From Candidatus Solirubrobacter pratensis (GTDB lineage Bacteria; Actinomycetota; Thermoleophilia; Solirubrobacterales; Solirubrobacteraceae): a stretch of 64,000 nucleotides of DNA. The stretch is taken from contig NZ_KE384482.1 of the NCBI RefSeq assembly GCF_000425945.1, positions 49,487-113,486 of the forward strand. Direction: 5' to 3'. A program made the translations under genes and the position numbers. Shown here one piece after another: positions 7,568 to 16,425 of the stretch (positions are counted from its first letter, which is position 1; each line of letters begins with the position of its first letter). The notes under the pieces are model-generated. The model was not told where the DNA came from, did no database searches, and saw only the letters and a list, made by a program, of their open reading frames with translations.

Positions 7568-10500
7568 CGCGCCGGTACGCCGCCGCGCAGCAGCGCGATC
7601 GTGCTCGCGGCGTCCATCGGGCGCGCGAAGAAGAAGCCCTGGCCGAGGTCGCAGCCGAGCTCGCGCAGGCGCTCCCACTGGCCCGCGTGCTCGACGCCCT
7701 CGGCGACGACGGTCAGGTCGAGCGTCGAGCCGAGCGCGACGACGGCGGTCGCGAGCCCGGAGGCCTGCGGCGACGCGCCGGCGCGCAGGAACGAGCGGTC
7801 CATCTTGAGGATGTCGACCGGCAGCCGGCTCAGGTAGCTCAGCGACGAGTAGCCGGTGCCGAAGTCGTCCATCGCGAGCCGCAGCCCGAGCGCCTTGAGC
7901 TCGTAGAGGCGCTCCACGACCATGTCGGGGTCGGTCATCATCACCGACTCGGTGATCTCGAGCGTCAGGCGCGCCGGATCGAGGCCCGAGTCCTTCAGCG
8001 CCGCCTGCACGTCCTGCACGATCCCCGCATCCTGCAGCTGCTTGACGGAGAGGTTGATCGCCATCGTCAGCGGCGCGCCGGCCTCGGCCTGGATCTGGAC
8101 CGCACGGCGGCAGCCCTCGCGCAGCACCCAGCGGCCGATCTCGACGATCAGCCCCATCTCCTCGGCGAGCGGGATGAAGAGGTCCGGGCCGACCATGCCG
8201 CGGCGCGGGTGGTTCCAGCGCAGCAGCGCCTCGAGCCCTGAGACCTCGCCGTCGGCCAGCCGCACGACCGGCTGGTAGTAGAGCTCGAGCTGCTCGGCGG
8301 CGACGGCCTGCTGGAGGTCCGAGCGCAGCTCCAGGCGCGCGAGCACGCCCTCGTGCATGTCGGGCTCGAACAGCCGGTAGCCGCCGCGGCCGTCGCGCTT
8401 GGCGATGTGCATCGCGGCGTCGGCATCGCGCAGCAGCTCGTCGGCGTCGCCGCCCTCGGCGACGGAGATGCCCAGGCTCGCGCGCACCAGGATCTCCTTG
8501 CCGTCGATCGCCAGCGGCTCGGCGAGCGCGGCCAGCAGGCGCTCGGCGCCGTCGGCGGCCTCCTGCGCACCTGCCACGTCCTCCAGCAGGACCGCGAACT
8601 CGTCGCCGCCGAAGCGCGCCGCGGTGTCGCTCGCGCGGACGGTCGTGGCGAGCCGCTTGGCGACCTCGGTCAGCACGGCGTCACCGGCCGCATGGCCGAG
8701 GCCGTCGTTGATGGTCTTGAAGTCGTCGAGGTCGATCGAGAGCACCGCCAGCGCGCCGTGCTCGCGTCGCGCGCGGGCGACGGCGTGGCGCACCCGCTCG
8801 CCGAACAGCGCGCGGTTGGCGAGCCCGGTGAGCGGATCGTGGAACGCCTGGTGCTCGAGCTGGCGCTCGAACGCGCGCCGCTCGGACACGTCGCGGCCGT
8901 TGAGCACGACGCCGCGGACGCGCTCGTCCTCGAGCAGGTTGGTGAGCTGGACCTCGAACTCGTGCGGCGTGCCGTCGCGGTGGGTGAGCACGGTCTCGAC
9001 GATCGCGGTCTCACCGGGGCGGGCGCTGTCGAGCAGCCGCGTCCCCGCGGGCAGGAGCCGCTCGACCGTCGTCTCGGCCGGCGCGTATCCCAGCACTCGC
9101 TCGATCGAGGGGCTCTGGTAGATGACGTCGCCGTCCGCGCCGAGCACCGCGATCAGGTCGCTGGAGTGCTGGACCAGCGCGCTCAGACGGCCCTCGCCGG
9201 CCCGCCGGTGGATCTCCTCGGTCAGCGCCGCGCTCTCCAGCGCAAGGCCGATCTGAGCCCCCAGGCCGTGCAGCGCGCGCCGCACCGGCGGCTGCTCGAC
9301 CGCCGTGCCGGCGACGATCAGGAACGACTCGAGCTCGTCGCGCATGCCGAGCGAGCGCACGAGCGCGCGCCGGCGCCCCTCGGGCAGGCGCAGCGCCAGG
9401 CAGGTCGCCTCGCCGAGCGCGACGGCGTCCTGCTGCGCCGCCGCGCGCAACTCCGCGAGCACCGCGGCCGCGAGCGACCAGCGCGTTCCGGCGTTGTAGG
9501 CCACGCCGCCGCCGGCGCCGCCGCGGGCGAGCAGCGTGCTCGCGTCCTCGCCGGCGAGACGGCGCGCCGCCTCCTCCCCGGCCATGCCGATCTCCTGCCG
9601 CGTGGTGGCGGCCACCAGCGCCGAGCCGGCGCCGCCGAGCGTGCGCTCGCGGTCGGCCGAGCGCTGCTGCTGCAGCACCAGGCCGCTCATGCGGGCGACG
9701 ACGAAGCCGAACAGCACGACCGACGCGAAGATCACGACGACGAGGTCGGGGTTGCCGCCGCCGAGCTCATAGCCGAGCTCGAGCACCGGCGCGATCAGCG
9801 TCGCCGCGGTCAGCAGCGCCAGCCTGAGCGAGGTGAGGCGCGACTCGTGCCCCGTCACCGGCTCCTGCAGCCCGCGCATCGAGGGATGCAGCGCCGCCGC
9901 GCCGAACAGCAGGTAGAAGGCGACCCAGCCGACGTCGTAGACGGGCTGGTGGTCGTAGGTGCCGTGGAGGATCGCGATGCCGTAGAGGAAGTCGGTGACC
10001 AGCAGCGCGACGATGCTCGCCGCGAGCAGGTAGAAGGCGGCCTGGCGGCGCCCGGCGTCGACGGCGAGGCGGATCGCGGCGGCCAGCAGCAGCACGTCGC
10101 CGAACGGATAGGCGACCGACGTCGCCTTCGCGACGAGCCCGAGCGAATCGTCGCGCAGGTAGGGGGCGATCAGCGCGACCCACGACAGCAGCGACAGGCC
10201 GAGCGTCATGATCACCGAGTCGATCACGCCGGCGCGGTCGGACTCCGGGTTGCGGCGTCGGACGAGCGCCACCAGGCCGGCCATCAGGACCGGGTAGACG
10301 CCGATGTAGGCGGCGTCGCCGAGCGACGGGAACGGGACCTCGCGGCCGAGCAGCTTCGGGTAGCTGTACGTGTAGAGATCCCCGAGCCAGAACAGCGCCA
10401 TGCCGGCGGCGAAGCACCACCACGGCGCGCGGGTGGCCGGCCGGTGGATGCGGACGCCGGCGAGGATCGCGACCACCGGGGCCAGCCCGAGCAGGTTGAA

Positions 10501-10599
10501 CAGCGGGCCGCTCCCCGCGAGCCCCGGCGCCCAGACGTACGCGGCGGTGAGGATCGCGCCGACCAGCAGGAAGGAGGACCAAGGGGCCGGGCGACGCAT
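7564..10599 (-). CDS. Membrane PAS-GGDEF-EAL cyclic-di-GMP enzyme
   Basis: A 1011-residue signalling protein. The N-terminal third holds about nine hydrophobic segments, a MASE-like membrane sensor. A GAF-like stretch (about 320-460) and a PAS domain (about 470-590) precede the GGDEF and EAL domains. The GGDEF site is intact (AARFGGDEFAVLLED), with an RASD inhibitory site five residues before it. The EAL domain is intact too: LEALLRW, LEITESVMM, MDDFGTGYSSL and VVAEGVE. Both diguanylate cyclase and phosphodiesterase activity are therefore possible; in many tandem proteins one dominates. It is monocistronic or follows the flavoprotein gene 33 bases upstream. Confidence 0.93.
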   Translation of the reverse strand: MRRPAPWSSFLLVGAILTAAYVWAPGLAGSGPLFNLLGLAPVVAILAGVRIHRPATRAPWWCFAAGMALFWLGDLYTYSYPKLLGREVPFPSLGDAAYIGVYPVLMAGLVALVRRRNPESDRAGVIDSVIMTLGLSLLSWVALIAPYLRDDSLGLVAKATSVAYPFGDVLLLAAAIRLAVDAGRRQAAFYLLAASIVALLVTDFLYGIAILHGTYDHQPVYDVGWVAFYLLFGAAALHPSMRGLQEPVTGHESRLTSLRLALLTAATLIAPVLELGYELGGGNPDLVVVIFASVVLFGFVVARMSGLVLQQQRSADRERTLGGAGSALVAATTRQEIGMAGEEAARRLAGEDASTLLARGGAGGGVAYNAGTRWSLAAAVLAELRAAAQQDAVALGEATCLALRLPEGRRRALVRSLGMRDELESFLIVAGTAVEQPPVRRALHGLGAQIGLALESAALTEEIHRRAGEGRLSALVQHSSDLIAVLGADGDVIYQSPSIERVLGYAPAETTVERLLPAGTRLLDSARPGETAIVETVLTHRDGTPHEFEVQLTNLLEDERVRGVVLNGRDVSERRAFERQLEHQAFHDPLTGLANRALFGERVRHAVARARREHGALAVLSIDLDDFKTINDGLGHAAGDAVLTEVAKRLATTVRASDTAARFGGDEFAVLLEDVAGAQEAADGAERLLAALAEPLAIDGKEILVRASLGISVAEGGDADELLRDADAAMHIAKRDGRGGYRLFEPDMHEGVLARLELRSDLQQAVAAEQLELYYQPVVRLADGEVSGLEALLRWNHPRRGMVGPDLFIPLAEEMGLIVEIGRWVLREGCRRAVQIQAEAGAPLTMAINLSVKQLQDAGIVQDVQAALKDSGLDPARLTLEITESVMMTDPDMVVERLYELKALGLRLAMDDFGTGYSSLSYLSRLPVDILKMDRSFLRAGASPQASGLATAVVALGSTLDLTVVAEGVEHAGQWERLRELGCDLGQGFFFARPMDAASTIALLRGGVPAR

Positions 10600-10632
10600 T
10601 AGCCGGGAGGATCGTCCCGGCGGGCGCGATCT

Positions 10633-11205
10633 TTAGGGAAGCTCGACCGCTGGGAGTCCGTCGATCGAGCGCAGGTTGTGCTCAGTCTGGTACTCGACGA
10701 AGGCCCCCGGACCGTGCGCGCGCAGCCGCTTGCCGCTCGAGAGGTCCGAATGCGGGCGCTCGCCCTCGTAGCGCAGCAGCGGCACGCCGTACCCGCACGA
10801 GTCGGCCACGCGCGTGACGTCGACGCGGATGATCGCCCGCTCGGACTCGGGGTGCTCGGGCCGGTGGAAGCCGTCCAGCAGTCCCGCGAAGCGCGTGTCG
10901 GCGGGGTAGACGATCTCGCCGCGGCCGTGCAGGCGGACGATCCGCGGCGGCCCGTCGAACGCGCACAGCATCACGACGATGCGGCCGTTCTCGCGCAGGT
11001 GCGCGATCGTCTCGGCGCCTGAGCCGACGATGTCCAGATAGGCGACGGTGTGCTCGTCGAGCACCCGCAGCGAGCGCATCGGACCCTTCGGGGAGACGTT
11101 GACGTGACCTCCGTCGCCGGACGGGGCGGTCCCGACGAAGAACATCGACTGAGCGGCGATCCAGCTCGCCAGGCGCTCGTCGATGCCGTCGTAGATCCGC
11201 CCCAT
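10633..11205 (-). CDS. Pyridoxamine 5'-phosphate oxidase-like flavoprotein
   Basis: A 190-residue protein of the PNPOx-like split-barrel family. It has FFVGTAPSGDGGHVNVSPKG near the N-terminus (the flavin phosphate-binding region) and IVVMLCAFDGPPRIVRLHGRGEIV in the barrel. Close relatives are annotated pyridoxamine 5'-phosphate oxidase family proteins, but many bind FMN, F420 or haem instead and the real substrate is unknown. It starts 12 bases after the FAD oxidoreductase stop and very likely shares its transcript. Control by the SARP-like repeats in front of that gene would therefore extend to it. Confidence 0.85.
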   Translation of the reverse strand: MGRIYDGIDERLASWIAAQSMFFVGTAPSGDGGHVNVSPKGPMRSLRVLDEHTVAYLDIVGSGAETIAHLRENGRIVVMLCAFDGPPRIVRLHGRGEIVYPADTRFAGLLDGFHRPEHPESERAIIRVDVTRVADSCGYGVPLLRYEGERPHSDLSSGKRLRAHGPGAFVEYQTEHNLRSIDGLPAVELP

Positions 11206-11217
11206 CGGTGTTCCAGG

Positions 11218-12582
11218 CTACAGCGCGTGGTTCGCGTGGATCACGTTGCCGGGGTCGACGCGCGCCTTGACCGCCTGCAGCCGGCGGTACGTGAACGCGC
11301 CGTAGGAGGCCGAGGTGTCGACCGCGTGCTCGGCGAAGTTCAGATACTGGCCGGCGCCGCTCCACGGCTCCAGCGCGTCCTTCAGCCGCGCGGCGTGCCC
11401 GAGGATTGCGGCCTCGACGTCGGCGTCGATCGCCAGGCCGCCCATGAACAGGACGAACTGCGCGTCGAGCTTGGCCAGCGCTCCGTGGCCGGGCGTCACA
11501 CGCCCGAGTGCGCCACCCACCTGACGCAGCTCGACCATCAGCAGCGGCGAGTCGGACCCGGGTCCGGCGAGCTCGACCAGCGCCTCGATCGCCGCCGGCG
11601 GGAGCTCCTCGACGAGCGCGCTGTCGCTCGTGAACGGCATCGGCTCCTCGGGGTCCTGGTGCAGCCGGACGAGCGACGGCGCGGGGACCATGGCGAACGT
11701 GTCGAGCTCGGGCTCCAGCGCGCGCAGCGGCGCGAGGATCGCCTCGGCCTCGTCGCCCTGGACGGCGCCGTCGATCATCACCAGCCGGCGGCCGCGGATG
11801 ATCTCCGGGAGCTCGGGCAGCGGCGGCAGCTGCATGATCCGGAACGAGGTCGTGACCTCGTCGGGCGCGTCGACGGCCCACCGCGACCACGCCGTCAGCA
11901 CGCGCTCGGCCTCGGTCCAGTCCCACATCATGAAGCCGGCGTAGATCTCGGCGATCGGGAAGAGCTTGAACTCGACCGCCGTGACGATGCCGAAGTTGCC
12001 TCCGCCGCCGCGCAGCGCCCAGAACAGCTCCGGGTCGTTCTCGCGGTCGGTGCGGACGAGCGTGGCGTCGGCCGTCACGAGCTCGATCGCGGTCAGGTTG
12101 TTCGTCTGGAAGCCGTGCGAGCGCGCCAGCCAGCCCATCCCGCCGCCGAGCGAGTAACCGACGACGCCGACGTCGGGCGCGGAGCCGTGCAGGGCCAGCA
12201 GTCCGTGCGGCGCCGCCGCATCGACGACGTCCTCCCACAGGACGCCGGCCTCGGCGCGGGCGATCCGGCGCTCGGGGTCGATCGTCACGCCGTGCATGCC
12301 CGAGGTCTTGAGCAGGATCGTGTGCTCCAGCCCGCCCAGCGGGCCGGCGTTGTGGCCGGTCGCCTGGGGGGCGACCCGGAGGCCACGCTCGCGGGCGAAG
12401 CGGACGACCGCGGCGACCTCCTGCGCGTTACAGGGGTAGGCGACCGCGGCCGGACGCTGGTCGACGGCGAGGTTGAACGCCTGCCGCGCCGCGTCGTAGC
12501 CGTCGTCGGAGGGGAGCGCGACGGCGCCGCCGCAGAGCGCGCGCAGGTCGCCGAGGTCGCGTGCCGGATCGATGATCGTCAT
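11218..12582 (-). CDS. BBE-type FAD-linked oxidoreductase
   Basis: A 454-residue PCMH/BBE-family flavoprotein. The FAD-binding domain has the motif QATGHNAGPLGG, in which His77 fits the 8-alpha-histidyl attachment site. The second attachment Cys of bicovalent members is absent (GGGMGWLARSHGF). The C-terminal BBE segment contains YGAFTYRRLQAVKARVDPGNV. Family members oxidise alcohols, sugars or alkaloid-like natural products with O2. The ATG was chosen for family fit; an in-frame GTG three codons upstream is possible. Three 11-bp-spaced repeats lie 22-52 bases before the ATG. This leaves little room for a leader and suggests a nearly leaderless transcript. Confidence 0.88.
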   Translation of the reverse strand: MTIIDPARDLGDLRALCGGAVALPSDDGYDAARQAFNLAVDQRPAAVAYPCNAQEVAAVVRFARERGLRVAPQATGHNAGPLGGLEHTILLKTSGMHGVTIDPERRIARAEAGVLWEDVVDAAAPHGLLALHGSAPDVGVVGYSLGGGMGWLARSHGFQTNNLTAIELVTADATLVRTDRENDPELFWALRGGGGNFGIVTAVEFKLFPIAEIYAGFMMWDWTEAERVLTAWSRWAVDAPDEVTTSFRIMQLPPLPELPEIIRGRRLVMIDGAVQGDEAEAILAPLRALEPELDTFAMVPAPSLVRLHQDPEEPMPFTSDSALVEELPPAAIEALVELAGPGSDSPLLMVELRQVGGALGRVTPGHGALAKLDAQFVLFMGGLAIDADVEAAILGHAARLKDALEPWSGAGQYLNFAEHAVDTSASYGAFTYRRLQAVKARVDPGNVIHANHAL

Positions 12583-12604
12583 GCCGATCACCGTCCCCCA
12601 CCGG

Positions 12605-12634
12605 CATTGCCGAGTCCTTGCCGAACCCTTGCCG
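12605..12634 (-). promoter_or_regulatory. Three 11-bp-spaced direct repeats, SARP-type box, FAD oxidoreductase promoter
   Basis: Read on the minus strand, three units follow each other at exactly 11-bp steps: CGGCAAGG, CGGCAAGG and CGGCAATG. SARP regulators with an OmpR-like DNA-binding domain plus BTAD are known to bind heptamer direct repeats with 11-bp spacing near the -35 region. The neighbouring regulator has that domain pair. The same unit with the same spacing occurs in the regulator/exporter intergenic region. Confidence 0.6.
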
Positions 12635-12701
12635 CCCGGAAGTCTTGCCCCCTGGGCGAGCACTTCCAGCGAAACGAGCCCGCAGGGCGAGGCTTCGCCG
12701 G

Positions 12702-15700
12702 TCAGCCGTTGTCCAGCGCGAGCGCGAGCTCCCGCCGGGAGCTCGCGCCGAGCTTGCGCAGCACGCTTCCGAGCTTGATCTCGATCGCCTTCGGCGTCAC
12801 GAACAGCTCCTGCGCGATGTCGCGCTCGGCCCGGCCGGCGGCGGCGAGCGCGGCGACGCGCCGCTCGGTCTCCGTGAGCGCCCCCACGCCGCGCGGCGTG
12901 GCGGCGGACGGCTCGACGCCGACGATCGGCATCTCGGCGCGGATCTCGCGCAGCAGCCGCTCGGCGCCGCACACCTCCGCCAGCGCGTGCGCGCGTGTGA
13001 GCGGCTCCCGGGCGTAGTCGGGACGGCCCGCCTTGCGGCGCGCGACGGCGAGCGCGTGCAAGGACTTGGCCAGCTCCAGCCGCGCGGGCGCCCGCGAGAC
13101 CAGCTCGACGGCCTCCTCGAGGCGCTCGATCCCCTCGACGCCCTCGAGCGTGCCGAGCACGCGCAGCGAGCGCGCGACGGTGCTCGGCGCACCCCAGTCG
13201 CGCGCACGGTCGAGCTCCTCCGCCGCCAGCTCGTGCGCCTTGCGGCGGACGCCCTGCGCATGCAGCGCGATCGCCTGCTGGGAGGCCCAGCGCGCCGCCG
13301 CCGGATTGCGGTGATGGGCGAAACGGCGCGCGTACTCGCCGGCCACCTCGACCGCCTGCTCCCAGCGCTGTTCGGCGATCAACAGCTCCAGCCGCGTGTT
13401 GCACCAGTAGCGCGCGCCGTCGGACAGGTCGCCCTGCTCGGGCCCGCGCGCCAGCGCCTCGCGCGCTCCGGCGAGATCGCCGCGCTCGATCAGCGTGGCG
13501 CCGAGGATCGCGGCGTTCCACTGCAGCGTGTCGGCGCCATAGCCCCAGCGCTCGGCCTGGTCGAACGCGGTCCGGGTGAGCTCCTCCGCGTCGATCAGGT
13601 CGCCGCGCCAGGAGAGCGTGAAGCCGCGCCAGAGGTAGACGCCGGTGACCTGGTAGAGCGAGCCGCGGCGGTGCGCGTCGGCCATCGCCGCGTCGAAGAT
13701 CGCCAGCGCCTCGTCGCGGTCGCCGACGATCAGCGGATGCGCCGCGGCGAGCGTGAGCAGGTTGGCGTCGTCCTCCAGCAGCTCGCCGCCCGCGAGCGCC
13801 TGCATGCCGAGCCGCACGCACTCGTCGACGTGGCCCCCGCCGTAGGCCCAGAAGATCGCGGCCATCGCGCCCATCTTCCGCTGGCCCGGGGTGCGCAGGG
13901 GCATGTGCCGGTAGGGCACCGTGCGCTCGGCCTCGTCCCAGCCGAGCGCGCCGAACAGCACGCCGGTGAGTGCGAACGCCTCCAGGCCGAGGCGGTCGTC
14001 CTCGCGCTCGGGCGGAAGCGCCGCGGCGGCCTCGCGCGCGACGGCGGCGCCCTCCTTCGGCGAGGACGTGAACAGCAGCGCGCGGCCGAGCGAGTTCGCC
14101 GCGGAGACGCGCAGGTCCAGGTCGTCGCCCAGCGCGTCGTAGGCCTGGCGCAGGTGCTGCGCCGCCTCGGGGCCGCGCGTGAGCGTCTCCACGCGGCCGA
14201 GGTCGAGCAGCAGGCGCGGGCGCGCGTCGGGCAGGGGCGGCTCCTCCAGCGCGCGCTGCAGGTAGGCGCGCGCGCTGTCGACCGCGCCGCGCAGCATCGC
14301 GTCGTTGCCGGCCTCGCACAGCAGGCGCGCGACCTCGGGATCGCCGCGGCGCGGCGTCTGCAGCAGCTGCTGGGCGATCTGATCCTGCGAGGCGCCGGCG
14401 TCGCGCAGCACGGCCGCCGCCCTGGCGTGCAGCAGCTCGCGCTCGCCCGGCGGCAGCTCGTGGTAGATCGCGTCGCGCACCAGCGGGTGGACGAAGCCCG
14501 GGGGCGGCTCCCGGCGCAGGATCTCGATCCGCGCGAGCGCCGCCATCGCCTCCGCGACGTGCTGCTCCTCGAGCTTGGCCAGAGCCGCCACCAGCGGCAG
14601 CTCGGCGCCCTCCCCGAGCACCGCGATCGCCCGCGCCACCGCCGCGGCCTCCGTGGGCAGCCGCGCCAGGCGCAGCAGCACCGAGCTCGAGACCGCGCGC
14701 GAGCCGATCGCCCGCACCACGTCGGCGTGTGCGCCGTCGGGACGCACGCCGTCGGCCTCCAGCGCGCTCAGCAGCTGGCGCACGAGCAGCGGGTTGCCGC
14801 CTGTCGTGCCGTGGCAGGCCTCGACGAACGCGGCGTCGGGCTCGGCGCCGAGGCGCAGCTTCACCAGCTCGCCCACGGCGTCCGCGCTGAGCGGACCCGG
14901 GCGCACGTGCACGATCGCCGGATCGTTGACGATCTCGGCCAGGAGCGCCGGCGCCGTGGCCGGCTCGCCGGTGCGGACGGTCGCCGAGAAGAGGATCGGC
15001 TGACCCTCGAGCCGGCGGACGAGGTAGGCGAGGAAGCGCAGCGACGGCGGATCGCACCAGTGCAGGTCGTCGACCTCGATCGCCAGCACGCGCTCGGACG
15101 CCAGGTTCAGGGCGACCCAGTAGAGCCCGTGCATGGCGGCGAACGACGCGTCGCCGCCAGGCGGTCCCTCGCCGGGGGCGGCGAAGACGACCTGCGCGGA
15201 GGCGGCCGCGCCGCTCAGCGCCGAGGGGTCGCCGATCGCCGACTCGAAGAGCTGCCGCACGACGCCGTAGGGGAACTCCCGCTCCAGCTCGCCCGCGCGC
15301 GCGTTGAGCACGAGCGCGCCGGCGGCCAGCGCGTGCCGGCGCGCCTCGGCCAGCAGGCGCGTCTTGCCGATGCCCGGCGGCCCCTCGATCAGGACGGCGC
15401 GGCCCTCCCCCGCCTCCGCGTCGGCCAGCAGGGCGGCGAGCACCGCGACCTCTCGCTCGCGCTCGACGAACGACGGCGGCGGCGTGCCCGCGCGCGCCGG
15501 CACCGCCGCGGAGGCCGGAGCCGCCGTCGCGGGGTCGTCGCGCAGCAGCTGCTCGTGGAGGGTGGCCAGGGCCGCGCTCGGCGAGCTGCCGAGCTCCTCG
15601 CGCAGCAGCACGCGCACGTCCTCGTACACGCGCAGCGCTTCGGCGACGTTGCCGCGCGCCCGCAGCACCTCCATCAGGACGACGCGGGAGGACTCCCGGA

Positions 15701-16298
15701 ACGGCTCGGCTTCGACGGCGGCGCGGGCGGCCGACTCGGCCTCCGGCCAGGCGGCGCCGCCGAGCCTCGCGCCGGCGGCCGCCAGCGCCTCCAGCGCCTC
15801 GACGCGCAGGTCCGCCAGCTCGCCGCGGCGCGCGTCGATCCACGGCGCCTCGAGGCCCGGCAGCAGGCCGCGGTCGGCGATCTCGATCGCTGCGCGCGCG
15901 GCGCCCCAGGCCGCCTGGACGTCTCCCGCCTCGAGCGCTCGGCGTGCCCCCGGGACGTTCTGGCGCACCTGCTCCCAGTCGATCTCGGCGCCCTCCGGCA
16001 GGTTGAGCGCCAGCTCGCTGCGGCCGTCCAGCACGCCAGGACCGAGCGCCTTGCGCAGGCGCGAGAGCGGCGGCGCGAGCAGCGACTCGTACGCCGGCGG
16101 CGTGCCGCGGCCCGACCACAGCGCCTCGGCGAGCTCGTCGCGGCGGACCGGGCGATCGCGGTTGAGCAGCAGAAACGCGAACAGCAGGCGCCCCTGACGC
16201 CCGCGCAGCTGATCCTCGAGCCTCCGTCCCTGGAGCTCCACCGTCAGTCGACCGCACACCTGGATGCGCGTCGCATCCCCCACGACCACGGCGGACAC
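12702..16298 (-). CDS. SARP/LuxR hybrid regulator: BTAD-AAA ATPase-TPR-LuxR
   Basis: An approximately 1198-residue regulator. It starts with an OmpR-like winged helix (about 10-95, IQVCGRLTVELQGRRL to ALWSGRG) and a BTAD domain (about 100-250). An AAA ATPase with Walker A GPPGIGKTR (about residue 300) and Walker B-like VLAIEVDDLHWCD follows, then a long TPR-like helical region. A C-terminal LuxR helix-turn-helix closes it (LTETERRVAALAAAGRAERD, VTPKAIEIKLGSVLRKLG). It thus holds two DNA-binding domains: SARP at the front and LuxR (LAL/MalT-like) at the back. The GTG start is placed just before the first beta strand; in-frame GTGs two to six codons later are alternatives. It is divergent from the MFS exporter, and both flanking promoters carry matching 11-bp repeats. 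Confidence 0.87.
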   Translation of the reverse strand: MSAVVVGDATRIQVCGRLTVELQGRRLEDQLRGRQGRLLFAFLLLNRDRPVRRDELAEALWSGRGTPPAYESLLAPPLSRLRKALGPGVLDGRSELALNLPEGAEIDWEQVRQNVPGARRALEAGDVQAAWGAARAAIEIADRGLLPGLEAPWIDARRGELADLRVEALEALAAAGARLGGAAWPEAESAARAAVEAEPFRESSRVVLMEVLRARGNVAEALRVYEDVRVLLREELGSSPSAALATLHEQLLRDDPATAAPASAAVPARAGTPPPSFVEREREVAVLAALLADAEAGEGRAVLIEGPPGIGKTRLLAEARRHALAAGALVLNARAGELEREFPYGVVRQLFESAIGDPSALSGAAASAQVVFAAPGEGPPGGDASFAAMHGLYWVALNLASERVLAIEVDDLHWCDPPSLRFLAYLVRRLEGQPILFSATVRTGEPATAPALLAEIVNDPAIVHVRPGPLSADAVGELVKLRLGAEPDAAFVEACHGTTGGNPLLVRQLLSALEADGVRPDGAHADVVRAIGSRAVSSSVLLRLARLPTEAAAVARAIAVLGEGAELPLVAALAKLEEQHVAEAMAALARIEILRREPPPGFVHPLVRDAIYHELPPGERELLHARAAAVLRDAGASQDQIAQQLLQTPRRGDPEVARLLCEAGNDAMLRGAVDSARAYLQRALEEPPLPDARPRLLLDLGRVETLTRGPEAAQHLRQAYDALGDDLDLRVSAANSLGRALLFTSSPKEGAAVAREAAAALPPEREDDRLGLEAFALTGVLFGALGWDEAERTVPYRHMPLRTPGQRKMGAMAAIFWAYGGGHVDECVRLGMQALAGGELLEDDANLLTLAAAHPLIVGDRDEALAIFDAAMADAHRRGSLYQVTGVYLWRGFTLSWRGDLIDAEELTRTAFDQAERWGYGADTLQWNAAILGATLIERGDLAGAREALARGPEQGDLSDGARYWCNTRLELLIAEQRWEQAVEVAGEYARRFAHHRNPAAARWASQQAIALHAQGVRRKAHELAAEELDRARDWGAPSTVARSLRVLGTLEGVEGIERLEEAVELVSRAPARLELAKSLHALAVARRKAGRPDYAREPLTRAHALAEVCGAERLLREIRAEMPIVGVEPSAATPRGVGALTETERRVAALAAAGRAERDIAQELFVTPKAIEIKLGSVLRKLGASSRRELALALDNG

Positions 16299-16309
16299 CC
16301 TACTTCTCG

Positions 16310-16339
16310 CTGCAACGTCGCGGCAAGGCCAGGGCAAGG
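16310..16339 (+). promoter_or_regulatory. Three 11-bp-spaced direct repeats, SARP-type box, regulator/exporter intergenic region
   Basis: The plus strand holds CTGCAACG (6 of 8 matches), CGGCAAGG and GGGCAAGG at exactly 11-bp steps. The unit matches the box before the FAD oxidoreductase gene. It lies 12 bases from the regulator start and 86 bases before the exporter ATG, so one bound regulator could control both directions. The first repeat is weak. Confidence 0.6.
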
Positions 16340-16425
16340 CGACTCGACGACAGTCGGGAAATAGCGAGCCCCGCCTGCCCGTCCTCTGTGGGACTGAGGC
16401 GAACTTCCCCCGAAAGGACTTCCGA

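Noticed and set aside
12618..16364. A 1248-codon open frame on the plus strand opposite the hybrid regulator
   Set aside because: It is a shadow of the minus-strand gene, Arg/Gln/Ala-rich without any family motif. The minus-strand frame has complete ATPase and HTH motifs. Very long shadows are normal at this GC content.
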